From Malaya genurostris (lineage: Eukaryota > Arthropoda > Insecta > Diptera > Culicidae): a DNA stretch of 64,000 nucleotides. The stretch covers positions 110,009,128 to 110,073,127 of the forward strand of contig NC_080571.1 of the NCBI RefSeq assembly GCF_030247185.1. The letters run 5' to 3'. The notes below the pieces were generated by a model, which did not search any database, had not been told where the DNA came from, and saw nothing but the letters and a program-made list of their open reading frames with translations. The position numbers and the translations under genes are program-made. Every line of letters begins with the position of its first letter. Position 1 is the stretch's first letter. Below, one piece after another: positions 31,639-41,599 of the stretch.

Positions 31639-34600
31639 TTGATAATGGTTAGAGTAGCACAAATCAATCTCCAGCATAAACGTACAGCAACTATGAATCT
31701 ATCCAGACTTCTGCAAGAAGGTAAAGCTTCTTTAGCTTTGGTTCAAGAACCATATTTCCAAAAGGGAAACTTCTACGTTGGAAAATTGTTAAACCCAGTC
31801 TTTGTTGCCTTTAACAAGACCGGAATGACTAATCCACGTGAAATGCCTCGAGCATGCATACTTGCAAATAGTGCTCTCGATGTCTCTCTCATATCGGAGC
31901 TCACAACTCGGGATATTTGTGCTGTCACAGTTGGTATGACTACTGATGGCATAGACAGGAAATATGTCTATTGTTCGGCATATTTGCCGCATAACCAACC
32001 TTCGCCAAGCGATGACTTCAAAAAGGTTGTATCATACTGCTGCAAAAGTGATTTACCGCTTGTAATCGGCAGTGACATAAATGCTCACCATATCATTTGG
32101 GGCAGCACAGATATAAATTCGAGAGGCTCTGATATGATGGAATTTGTGAGCAGTACAAACCTGCACATAGTCAATGCAGGAAACCGTCCAACTTTTGCGA
32201 GATCTGGCAGAGAGGAGGTTTTGGACGTAACTCTCTGCTCTGATAGAATTGCGCATGAGTTGGTGAATTGGCTCGTCTCCGATGAGCTCGAACCTTCGTT
32301 GTCTGATCATAAGTACATATTCTTTGATCATTCAAACGTTAAATTTGATATTATCACATATCGTAATCCCAAATCTACAAACTGGGACCTCTATGAAGAG
32401 GGCTTGGCGACTAGATTTTACGGGTACCAACCAACAATTGAAACCCCAATTGATTTGGAAAATGTTGTCGACAAGACAAACTCACTCATAGTTGCAGCAT
32501 ATGAAGAGGCTTGTCCACTTCGTATTGTGCGAGCTACTAGAGGAACTCCTTGGTGGAATGCTGAACTTGCTAGACTAAGGAAACTATGCAGAAGAGCTTG
32601 GAACCACCGTCGCAGAAATGGGTCGGAGGCATTCGTGTTGGCTCGAAGGGCTTACAAAAATGCTCTTCGATCGTCTGAGCGAAGTGGTTGGAAAAGCCTC
32701 TGCACAAATGTCTCTAGTCTCAACGAGGCTAGCAGATTAAATAAGTTACTTTCGAAGTCTAAGGACTTTAATGTCAGTTTCTTAAGAACTTCAGATGGTG
32801 AACACTTGTCTGATGAAGGTGATGTACTTCACTATCTTTTTAACACTCACTTTCCAGGATGTATGGATCCATCACCGACAGCTCTTCCCGAGACTTTTTC
32901 AGGTAGTTACGATTCTTGGGCCCTTGCTCGAAGCGTTGTGACGATTGAATCGGTCAAATGGGCAGTTGAGAGTTTTGCTCCGTACAAGTCTCCTGGAAAG
33001 GATGGAGTTTTCCCAGTGTTACTGCAGAAAGGGTATGAACATTTCAAACATGTTTTGAAGAAAATACTTACTTTTAGTCTTGCGACAGGATATATTCCAA
33101 GAGCCTGGCAGGAAATAATTGTCAAATTTATTCCCAAAGGCGGCCGCGGCACTTATGAGGAAGCGAAGAGTTTCAGGCCTATCAGTCTAAGCTCATTTCT
33201 TCTTAAAACAGTGGAACGCATAGTCGATCACTATATCAGAGATGTTAGTTTGGGCCTGCATCCGCTACATGGAATGCAACATGCTTACCAGCGTGGAAAG
33301 TCCACTACAACCCTGTTACATGATGTTGTGTACAACATTGAAAAAGCTTTCTCACAAAAGCAATCTTGCTTGGGAGTTTTCCTAGATATTGAAGGTGCCT
33401 TTGATAACGTGTCTTTCAATTCAATTCTGGAAGCAGCCCGTGGTCATGGCATACCTTCAAGTATCACAAATTGGATACACGCAATGCTTAGCAATCGACT
33501 TCTTTGTTCATCGCTTCGGCAAGCAGAGATTAGAAAGCTAAGTGTCTGTGGGTGTCCTCAAGGTGGTGTACTATCCCCACTTTTATGGAACCTTGTCGCT
33601 GATGGTTTGTTAAGGAAACTTAATAACCTTGGATTTCCGACTTATGGTTTTGCCGACGATTATCATATATTGATGACCGGTATAAGCATTAACACTCTCT
33701 TTGATTTAATGCAGCAAGCCCTGCGATCTGTTGAACAATGGTGTTGTCAGGTTGGATTATCTGTAAATCCGGGCAAAACATCAATGGTGCTTTTCACTCA
33801 TCGTAGGATAATCAGAGGAGCTCGTCCGTTGCAGTTCTTTGGTTCAGAGGTCACTGTGGTCGAACAAGTTAAATACGTCGGGGTTATTCTTGACTCAAAA
33901 CTGAATTGGTCTGCTCACATTGACTTCAGAATTAAAAGAGCTTGCATGGCTTTCGGCCAATGTAGACGAGCTTTTGGAAAATCATGGGGACTCAAACCCA
34001 GATATATTAATTGGATCTACACAACTATTGTTAGACCAATTTTAGCATATGGATGTCTTGTATGGTGGCAGAAAGGAGAAGTCGCGACAGTTCAGTCAAA
34101 GCTAAATCATCTCCAAAGGATGGTCCTAATGGCGATGACAGGAGCATTCACGACAACTCCTACTGCTGCTCTAGAGGCGCTACTGTGCATTAAACCACTA
34201 CATGTGTTCCTAAAACAAGAAGCATTATCTTGTGCATACCGTCTTAAGGTTACAGGGCTTTGGAACAGTAACCCATTAGATTATGCTACCAGCCACACTC
34301 GCTTGTGGTCTCAAATGGTTACGTGGGATGAGTATTTACTCGCTCCTAGTGACCTAACTCTCACATGCAGTTTTCCTTTCAAAACATTCAATGTGAGCTA
34401 TCCTTTTCGTGAGGAATGGTTGTCTGGTTGTCTGGAACGACAACTTGATGAACACATAGTTTGTTATACGGACGGTTCTCTGTTGAATGGTCGTGCTGGT
34501 GCTGGTGTCTACTGTCGTGAAATGAGGCTGGAGCAGTCTCATTCACTTGGTAGATACTGTACTGTGTTTCAAGCAGAAATCTACGCGATTCTGTGTGGAG

Positions 34601-35289
34601 TACAATCGGCACTTCAGCAGAGGATCTGTGGTAAGCGAATTTATTTTTGTTCCGACAGTCAGGCAGCCTTAAAAGCACTCAGTTCGAATGACTCACGGTC
34701 GAATCTAGTGATCGCATGTCGAACTCAAATTGAAGACCTCAGCATTTCAAATGCTGTTTACTTCTTATGGGTACCCGGCCATTCTGGTATTACTGGAAAT
34801 GAATGGGCTGATGAGTTGGCTAGAGCTGGTGCAACGAATGATTTCGTTGGTCCTGAACCAGCTTTACCACTTTCAACTAGTTGGATAAAGCACAAGATTC
34901 GTTCTTGGGCTGTATCCAAACATGCCAGCTACTGGCGCAGCTTGCAAACTTGCGCTCAGACAAAAGCATTTCTACCAGATTTAAATCTGAAAATGTCAAA
35001 GTGTCTACTGCATTTCTCCAAGCATCATTGCAGTATTCTGGTCAGAGCTCTGACTGGACATTGCAAACTCAATTATCACATGGCTACTATTCAACGTGCT
35101 GAGTATTATTCGTGTGATTTGTGTGAATGCGATTATGGTACTTCATATCATCTGATATGTAACTGTCCCGCATTGACGCAGCTACGTATCCGGGTTTTTG
35201 GTTCTCCATACATGGTTGAGTCTGTGTATGCGGAGCTAAAATTGAAGGATATTCTCTCGTTTCTTACCCAATGTGGTAAGGAGCTATAG
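31639..35289 (+). CDS. LINE polyprotein: APE endonuclease, reverse transcriptase, RNase H (1216 aa), intact
   Basis: This enzyme would nick target DNA, copy the LINE RNA in place by target-primed reverse transcription, and remove the RNA strand. Domains in order: APE-type endonuclease, residues ~5-235, with AQINLQHKR (Asn box), ALVQEPY (catalytic Glu), IGSDINAHH near 142-150 and LSDHKY near 220; a basic linker with TPWWNAEL near 310; reverse transcriptase ~430-760 with FRPISLSSFLLKTVERIV, FLDIEGAFDNV near 582, CPQGGVLSPLLWNL, the catalytic FADD at 671-674 and KYVGVILDSKLNW; RNase H ~940-1065 with YTDGSLLNG, QAEIYA, SDSQAAL near 1006 and WVPGHSGITGNEWADELA near 1045. A Cys-rich end, CDLCECDYGTSYHLIC, follows. 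All catalytic acids visible are present and there is no stop or shift. I start at the first ATG; the third codon (Met at 31,645) is an equally good start. RNase H plus the APE domain places it near Loa (mosquito Lian-like) or I. Confidence 0.9.
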   Translation: MIMVRVAQINLQHKRTATMNLSRLLQEGKASLALVQEPYFQKGNFYVGKLLNPVFVAFNKTGMTNPREMPRACILANSALDVSLISELTTRDICAVTVGMTTDGIDRKYVYCSAYLPHNQPSPSDDFKKVVSYCCKSDLPLVIGSDINAHHIIWGSTDINSRGSDMMEFVSSTNLHIVNAGNRPTFARSGREEVLDVTLCSDRIAHELVNWLVSDELEPSLSDHKYIFFDHSNVKFDIITYRNPKSTNWDLYEEGLATRFYGYQPTIETPIDLENVVDKTNSLIVAAYEEACPLRIVRATRGTPWWNAELARLRKLCRRAWNHRRRNGSEAFVLARRAYKNALRSSERSGWKSLCTNVSSLNEASRLNKLLSKSKDFNVSFLRTSDGEHLSDEGDVLHYLFNTHFPGCMDPSPTALPETFSGSYDSWALARSVVTIESVKWAVESFAPYKSPGKDGVFPVLLQKGYEHFKHVLKKILTFSLATGYIPRAWQEIIVKFIPKGGRGTYEEAKSFRPISLSSFLLKTVERIVDHYIRDVSLGLHPLHGMQHAYQRGKSTTTLLHDVVYNIEKAFSQKQSCLGVFLDIEGAFDNVSFNSILEAARGHGIPSSITNWIHAMLSNRLLCSSLRQAEIRKLSVCGCPQGGVLSPLLWNLVADGLLRKLNNLGFPTYGFADDYHILMTGISINTLFDLMQQALRSVEQWCCQVGLSVNPGKTSMVLFTHRRIIRGARPLQFFGSEVTVVEQVKYVGVILDSKLNWSAHIDFRIKRACMAFGQCRRAFGKSWGLKPRYINWIYTTIVRPILAYGCLVWWQKGEVATVQSKLNHLQRMVLMAMTGAFTTTPTAALEALLCIKPLHVFLKQEALSCAYRLKVTGLWNSNPLDYATSHTRLWSQMVTWDEYLLAPSDLTLTCSFPFKTFNVSYPFREEWLSGCLERQLDEHIVCYTDGSLLNGRAGAGVYCREMRLEQSHSLGRYCTVFQAEIYAILCGVQSALQQRICGKRIYFCSDSQAALKALSSNDSRSNLVIACRTQIEDLSISNAVYFLWVPGHSGITGNEWADELARAGATNDFVGPEPALPLSTSWIKHKIRSWAVSKHASYWRSLQTCAQTKAFLPDLNLKMSKCLLHFSKHHCSILVRALTGHCKLNYHMATIQRAEYYSCDLCECDYGTSYHLICNCPALTQLRIRVFGSPYMVESVYAELKLKDILSFLTQCGKEL

Positions 35290-35800
35290 TCAGAAGGGTT
35301 CATCGTTCTTCCTGGAGTGAATGAATCCCTTCTGTATTTACCTTAAATTGGGTTTAGCAGATTGTTTGGCATCTTTTAGGGGGTGCCGAATTTACTTCTG
35401 CTCGTACATACTGCGAATCGTTCTGCATTCTTCCGGGAGTGCAGAATGGTGTCGCTTTTGTAAGATCTTCAAATCCTCTCGGGAGTTGGAGGTTTTATTA
35501 ACAGCGGACTGTTCGGGACCTCGTAGAGGTTCAGAATTTACTTCTGCTTCCACTAAAAGTGATCCTCAGCAGATTGTTCGGCATCCCTTAGGGGTGCAGA
35601 ATTTACTTCTGCTTTTATGTGTTTTTGTGTCGTCAATTTTTCCCATCCTCCTAGTCCAACCCTTACCATTTCCTTTCAATCCTTCCCTCTTATATATCGG
35701 GAAAATGATGCTAAAAACAAATTGATGGCAAGGCACAAATCTCCAAATATCAAGGGGAACGTGCCATTTGAGCCAATTTGTTCTGATTCCTGATTCCTGA
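35290..35800 (+). other. LINE 3' UTR with a series of stem-loops
   Basis: Successive hairpins: CAGAAGGG (35,291) with CCCTTCTG (35,327); GGCATC...GGTGCC near 35,368-35,387; TTCTGCA...TGCAGAA (35,421-35,446) with the loop segment TTCCGGGAG; CCTC...GAGG near 35,477-35,492. GAATTTACTTCTGCT recurs at 35,388, 35,534 and 35,600. Repeated stem-loops in the 3' UTR are plausible recognition sites for the element's own reverse transcriptase. Confidence 0.6.
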
Positions 35801-36289
35801 TTCAATCTACTTGAAGTGTTTTTATATTTATCAGTTTTTATAAACAGTCAGTTATAATGAAGCTATGTCTAAAAAACCTGTTTTAATCCACCTAGTGGTG
35901 TAATGATGCCTTTCTCATATCAATCATACTATCATATATAATACTGTGGTATTCTTCAAAATAATTCTCTGCGATTCTTGAAAGAATAACCGAAATCGGT
36001 TTGTTTGACCGTCTACTGATAAAAACTATCCATTGGAAAAGATTTGAGGTCGATTTAGAATTTTTTTATAGGTTTTTCCCCATTTTCAGTGATGGTACAC
36101 AATTTTTAACACACTTTACCCTTTATTTCCGGATCCGGAAGTCGGATCCGCATGAAATTCAGGAATTACGCATGGGACCACAAGACCTTTCATTTGAATC
36201 TAAGTTTGTGAAAATCGGTCGCGCCATCTATGACAAAAATTAGAACACATATTTTCTTTTTTTTTGCACATTTTACCCCATAACTCCCG
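35801..36289 (+). repeat. 489-bp direct repeat, right copy
   Basis: Second copy of 30,614-31,102. From 36,290 the family A element continues without interruption (GAACCAGAAGTCGGATCC), so this copy is the one joined to the original downstream flank. Confidence 0.85.
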
Positions 36290-37276
36290 AACCAGAAGTC
36301 GGATCCAAATAATATTTAGGAATTTTGTATGGGACCTCAAGACATTTCATTTGAACCTAAGTTAGTGAAAATCGGTTCAGCCATCTCTGAGAAAAAAGTT
36401 AGTGCACTTATTTTAACAATTTTTTGCACATTTTACCCCATAATTCCGGAACCGAAAGTCGGATCCAAATTATATTTAGGAATTTTGTATGGGACCACAA
36501 GACCTCTCATTTGAATCTAAGTTTGTGAAAATCGGTCGCGCCATCTATGACAAAAATTAGAACACATATTTTCTTTTTTTTTGCACATTTTACCCCATAA
36601 CTCCCGAACCGGAAGTCGGATCCAAATAATATTCAGGAATTTTGTATGGGACCACAAGACCTTTCATTTAAACCTAAGTTTGTGAAAATCATCTCTGAGA
36701 AAAGTTAGTGCATTTATTTTCACAATTTTTTGCACATTTTACCCCATAATTCCCGAACCGGAAGTCGGATCCAAATGAAATTCAGGAATTTTGTATGGGA
36801 CCACAAGACCTTTCATTTGAACCTAAGTTTGTGAAAATCGGTTTAGCCATCTCTGAGAAAAGTTAGTGCAAAAAAACGTTACATACACACAAACGCACAT
36901 ACACACACACACATACACACACACTAACGAAGAAGTGCATGAGCACAGCCTCCCCCGAAGTATTGAGCTTAGCTTAGTTCCGGGGGGATCAAGGCAAGAT
37001 GTCCAAGGTGTTTTAGTGGGTAAGGTTCAGCCAGTCCCACTCGCTGGTTCACAATAGCGGTAGCTTGACAACTACTGAGCGCGTGAACTGGGAAAGTACA
37101 TAAGTAGGTATTTCACCTTGTAAAAAAAAAAAAAAAAAAAAAAACATACACACACACAGACATTTTGCGTACACGACGAACTGAGTTGAATGGTATATGA
37201 CACTCGGCCCTCCGGGCCTCGGTTCAAAAGTCGGTTTTCACAGTGATTGCATAACCTTTCTATATGAGAAAGCCAA
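35883..37276 (+). repeat. Family A element with four or five tandem sub-repeats
   Basis: Runs from AATCCACCTAGTGGTGTAAT to CTATATGAGAAAGCC. The sub-repeat beginning ACATTTTACCCCATAA recurs at 36,268, 36,428, 36,586 and 36,733 (spacing 160, 158, 147 bp), each followed by GAAGTCGGATCC, TATGGGACC.CAAGACCT and AAGTTTGTGAAAATC. A CA-rich stretch follows (36,890-36,925), then a poly-A run (37,122-37,143) and CGACGAACTGAGTTGAATGG. The LINE inserted in the 5' part of this element. Confidence 0.8.
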
Positions 37277-37335
37277 AACCTATGTGAAACCAAAATGTAA
37301 AAAACATAAATTATCTCACCTGTTAGTGGAAAATA

Positions 37336-38533
37336 ACACATAGATGGCGTTAGTTTGATTGCAGTCTTTTTTTTTCAGTCAATACTAACTTTTAAAAGAC
37401 AGCTGTTGAAATTTCATGATATTCTATTCATTAGTTTGGGAAAACAATTTCGTGTTTTAATTTTACACAGGACCTTAATGGGAAAATATACCGGTCAAGC
37501 AAAGCAATGTCTTGGAAAGTGTTATGAAGACTCCGCTACACCAGAAACAACAATAAAACGATGGTTTGCTAACTTCAAACGTGGTCGTTGAGACACCGAT
37601 GGTGCAGAACGCAGTGGATGTCCAAATGAGGCGATATCACTAGAAAACTTTAAAAAAAAAACCACAAAACCCACAATTCGTGAATTAGCTGACATCGTAA
37701 AAATATCAAAAGAACGTGTTGGCTTCGAATTGCATTAGAATTTGACTATGAGAAAGCTCTGTTCGAAGTTTGTGACGCGTTTGCTCACTGTTGATAAAAA
37801 ACGAGAACGTATTGATGATTTTGATCATGGTCAAACATGTTTACACGTAACAAACTGCATTTTTCGCGTCGATATGTGACAATGGATGAGACTTGGATTC
37901 ATCACTTCATTCCGGAATCAAGACGATCGTCATCTGAGTAGACAGCAACTGGCGAACCTCATCCAAAGCACCCGAAAGTACAACTATAACATGAATAGAT
38001 TATAGTCTCGGTATTTTGGGATGTGCGTGGGGTAATATTTATCCACTATCTTGAGAAAGGAAATACCATTAACAGTGAGTGTTATATAGCGTTATTGGAG
38101 CGTTTGAAGGCGGAAATTGCAAAGAAACGACTGCATATGGCCAAGAAACAATTTTTGTTTCATCAGGACAACGCACCGTGTCACAAGTCAATGCAAACAA
38201 TGACCAAACAACATAGATTGGACTTCGAATTGCTACCACCAATTGCCACCACATCGCCAGATTTGGCTCCCAGCAACTACTGGCTGTTTACAGATCTGAA
38301 AAAAATAATGCTCACTGGTAAGAAATTTTGCACGAATGAAGAGGTTATCGCTGAAATTGAGCCCTATTTTGAGGCAAAGGATTAATCGTTCTACAAAAGT
38401 GGTATGGAAATGTTCGAACGACGCTGGAATGATTGCGTTGGTCTTGATGGAGATTACGTTGATGAATAGTGTTAATTTTGAACCAAAAAATCATGTTCTT
38501 TTTGTTAGGCCAGGGACTTTTCGGCCCCTGTGT
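37336..38533 (+). mobile_element. Decayed mariner element (irritans type), 1198 bp
   Basis: TA at 37,334-37,335 and at 38,534-38,535 flank the element. Ends begin ACACATAGATGGCG and, reversed, ACACAGGGGCCGAA, so only the outer bases of the inverted repeat still match. Confidence 0.7.
37478..38469 (+). pseudogene. Mariner transposase pseudogene
   Basis: MGKYTGQAKQCLGKCYED and TTIKRWFANFKRGR belong to the N-terminal HTH of mariner transposases; a TGA follows. Further on, several shifted frames carry ISKERVG, RKLCSKFVTR and MDETWIHHF (first catalytic Asp, about 37,885). The longest surviving part (38,023-38,385) has FIHYLEKGNTINSECY, FLFHQDNAPCHKS (second Asp) and DLAPSNYWLF, where the third catalytic Asp is replaced by Asn. 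The final GDYVDE block lies beyond another stop. Himar-like sequence, inactive. Confidence 0.85.
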
Positions 38534-38535
38534 TA

Positions 38536-39140
38536 TAGTATCAAAGATAAACTCAACATAAACTGATCTGCGATTTTATATGCATCATTTGAATAGGACC
38601 CCTCACTGAACTCGGTTTACCGCCGGTTTCAGTTCAATTATCATTAACATCAAAATAACAAGCGTCTTCTCACTACATGCGTTGTAACTATAGCAATGTC
38701 TGTTCATGTATTAATAATATCAAGTTATATACGCTTTTTAACGAAGGATCATTAAAATTGCACTGTTACTGAGTTTATTGGTTCACGGTTACTCATTCAA
38801 CATCTTCTCTTGAATCACTGTTTATAAATTTTAATAATTTTGTATGTTCTCATTCTTGAAAATTATCATTATGATATGAAACCGTTTCATTTGTCCAGGT
38901 CTATATCTTGAGATTGTTCGTATCCGAAATTGATCTTTTAAACAACTTTGAAATAATCATAATTGACTTCTATTTTGTTTAAGGCACCAAAATAGAGCAT
39001 AACTAATTGTTCTGAAAGAATCTAATTGTCAATTTTGTCAGCATTCTGAAAGAATCTAATTGTCAATTTTCTAAGCGGTTAAAATAGAGTAAATTTGTAA
39101 TTAATGTAATTATTACTTTGCTTTATTTTTGTATTTATTA
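38536..39140. other. Unassigned AT-rich sequence with a 27-bp direct repeat
   Basis: CTGAAAGAATCTAATTGTCA occurs at about 39,013 and 39,047, followed each time by ATTTT. Nothing else recognised. Confidence 0.35.
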
Positions 39141-39144
39141 AAAA

Positions 39145-39345
39145 AAGCCTTGGTATTACTTTCCTGTAGTGGAATTTGACCTTCTGTTTCAACAGACTTC
39201 GCAGCCGATTCAGAGTATACAGAACCATTGCATGGCCAGTGCTACGATTCTACTGACACTACGAATCCTTCCAGGTCGGGGCTCGAACATACGACAACTG
39301 GTTTGTAAGACTAGCACCCTATGCATTGAACCACCAACCCGGGAC
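39145..39345 (-). mobile_element. tRNA-derived SINE, near full length, minus strand
   Basis: On the minus strand the head reads CCCGGGTTGGTGGTTCAATG, anticodon arm CTAGT-CTTACAA-ACCAG (TAC, valine-type, U33 present), and T arm with GTTCGAGCCCCGACC. The body follows with AGAATCGTAGCACTGGCCAT, GAATCGGCTGCGAAGTCTGT and GGTCAAATTCCACTACAGGA, ending GCC and a T/A-rich tail. Truncated relative at 29,986-30,066. Confidence 0.75.
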
Positions 39346-39653
39346 AATTTGTATTCAATATGGGATTCTGTTACATTTTTATTGTGATCGTGTCGGTTTA
39401 ATTTTTTTAGAGAATATAAAACCAATATTCCCAAACCTAGGATCAAATGAAGGGTTTTATGATACCATGCAAGCTCCCGAATTTAGATCGGATGTGACAT
39501 CCGACCTCAAAATAACACGATAATAAGTGTTTCCAATATCAAACTGTCGCTCAAAGTACACCAAAAACGTACAAAATCTCTCAAAACTAAGGCGTAATGC
39601 ACAAATTACGTCATACCAAATATTAATAATGTTTATCCATCTCATCCTCCTGT

Positions 39654-39717
39654 CAGGAATCAGTACAAATTGGCTCAAATAACAAGTTCCTCTGGTTAAT
39701 TGAAGATTTGTGCATTG
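39654..39717 (-). mobile_element. 3' terminal fragment of the Loa-type LINE, minus strand
   Basis: On the minus strand it reads GCACAAATCTTCAAT, AGAGGAACTTG, ATTTGAGCCAATTTGTACTG and ATTCCTGAC, collinear with the last ~65 bp of the intact LINE (35,733-35,800). It is a strongly 5'-truncated, diverged copy. Confidence 0.65.
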
Positions 39718-40615
39718 TGTGATTTATTAAAGAGACTGGTAACATGCTGAGATTATTGAATTTTTAAAGATGCTTTAATAAATACAAAATTATTCACAGA
39801 AACAAATAATGACATTTACACGAACGGTAAATCAAAAGTAATATCAAATAGATGTTAGTTGAATCAAATACTTGATTGAAATCCATCGTCGAAGTACACT
39901 AAACTGGAATGCATTGATATTTCAACAAAAAACTGTATTTCTGAATTAACGCTTAGTATCGCTGCTAAAGTATATTGAAAAAAAAAACTGTGTAGTATTT
40001 TTATATTCATTTTTCTGCTTCAAATATGTGAATGAAAAATGGTGTACATTCACAAAATATTTTTATCTGTGTTGTTCTCTAAAAGTTGTAGTTGTCTATC
40101 AAGAATCAAAAAAAGGTGTTTTCGAAAAATACTCATTATTATATATGAGAATATGAGTACAATATAGATTAAAACAGAATTTTTCTTCTTCTGTTTGCCT
40201 TGCATTATCAATGCGACAACATTGAATTTATTCCGAAATGTGGAAAAAGTTTACCTAAAACACTAGTTATGAGAACAACTGGGCTAAACAGACCTCAAAA
40301 ATGCATTGCGGTTATTCGTACTGCCTGCAATGGATGCACTGAGGTTTTCATCATAATAACAAGTTTCGGTAACAACATGTGATTAGGGACTATCGTACGA
40401 ATATCTAAAAAATAATACCCATTGCTCGGCTCTGTAGCTTTCCAAGTACACAATAATAGATGAGAACTTATAGATGGATTCTTTCTAACGAAAATCAACT
40501 GAATCATGATCACAAATCACGAATATCTTTTAATTAAAGGTATTTATATTTGTTTACGTTTAATGGTCATCCTTTACAATAAAGCCCAAAATAAAGAGAA
40601 ATTGGATCAAAAACC
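39718..40615. other. Unassigned sequence
   Basis: No gene or repeat recognised. Confidence 0.3.
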
Positions 40616-40617
40616 TT

Positions 40618-41467
40618 TTCCAATCCACCTAGTGGTGTAGTGATGCCTTTCTCATATTACTTATGTTTTCAAAAATATCACTAGAAGAATCTGTCAAGAT
40701 TTTTTTTCAATCTTGAATAAAATCAAAAACTCTCTTTAGTATAAACTACCATCACCTTTCCAATTTGAGAATAGTTATGTTATATTAATATTGATTTAAA
40801 TTTGGCCACCCTGAACGCCATACAAAGTTGAACAAAGCACGCTGTGTGCTAGGTGGGTGCGTTTTCTTTTTCCGTACCAGCTCGTATCGATGCGTACCGA
40901 CGTTGCATCATTTTTTATGACAGTTTGAAAGTTTTGATACTCATTGCCCTATAATTTCAGAACCGGAAGTCGGATCTAGATGTAATTGCACAGAATCTTT
41001 TAAGATAATAAAAGGTTTAATTTCAATTATGATTTGTGAAAATCGGTTTAACCGCTGCTGAAAAATCGATGTGAGTACCGTTTTTGGAGCTTTTCTTCAC
41101 TATTACCGGTGGTAAATTCATCTTACGGGGCACCTCGTTTCGCCATCTCTTGTGAAAAAATCCTCATGATATTGGATTTTTTACTTATCGCACTGTAATA
41201 CCGGAACCGGAAGTCGGATCTGAATCATCATTTAGAGGACTTTTTAAAGAATTTTAATACCTTTCATTTGCATCTTAGTTTGAAAATCTGCTAAGAACTT
41301 TCCGAGAAAATTGAGTGCGAATTTTCGCATTATGTCTTATAATTCCGGAGCCGGAAGTCGGATCGAGATAAAATTCAATAGCGATCTATGGGACCATAAA
41401 ACCTTCCGTTTGAATCTTAGTTTGTGAAAATAGGTCACTCCATGTCTTAAAAAAGTGAGTGATAGTT
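40618..41467 (+). repeat. Family A element, forward, lacking its right end
   Basis: Starts AATCCACCTAGTGGTGTAGT; contains AGAACCGGAAGTCGGATCT, GGAACCGGAAGTCGGATCTG and GGAGCCGGAAGTCGGATCG at ~150-240-bp spacing. It abuts a reverse copy at 41,468. Confidence 0.65.
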
Positions 41468-41599
41468 TTGCCTTTCTCATATAGAAAGGCTATACAATCG
41501 CTGTGAAAACCAACTTCACAACCGAGGCACGGAGGGCCGAGTGTCATATACCATTCAACTCAGTTCGTCGAGTTCACAAAATGTCTATGTGTGTATGTA

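Larger units (their letters stand above)
31103..35800 (+). mobile_element. Full Loa/I-group LINE, apparently intact, 4698 bp
   Basis: Bounded by the two 489-bp direct repeats. It has about 536 bp of 5' sequence, a single 1216-codon ORF, a 511-bp 3' UTR and a tail of short tandem repeats (CTGATTCCTGATTCCTGATTC region, 35,783-35,803), the typical 3' end of this LINE group. The 5' region holds only short frames (31,114-31,356 and 31,383-31,652) without zinc knuckles, so no gag-like ORF1 is evident. Truncated relatives lie at 39,654-39,717 and 48,968-50,465. Confidence 0.85.
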
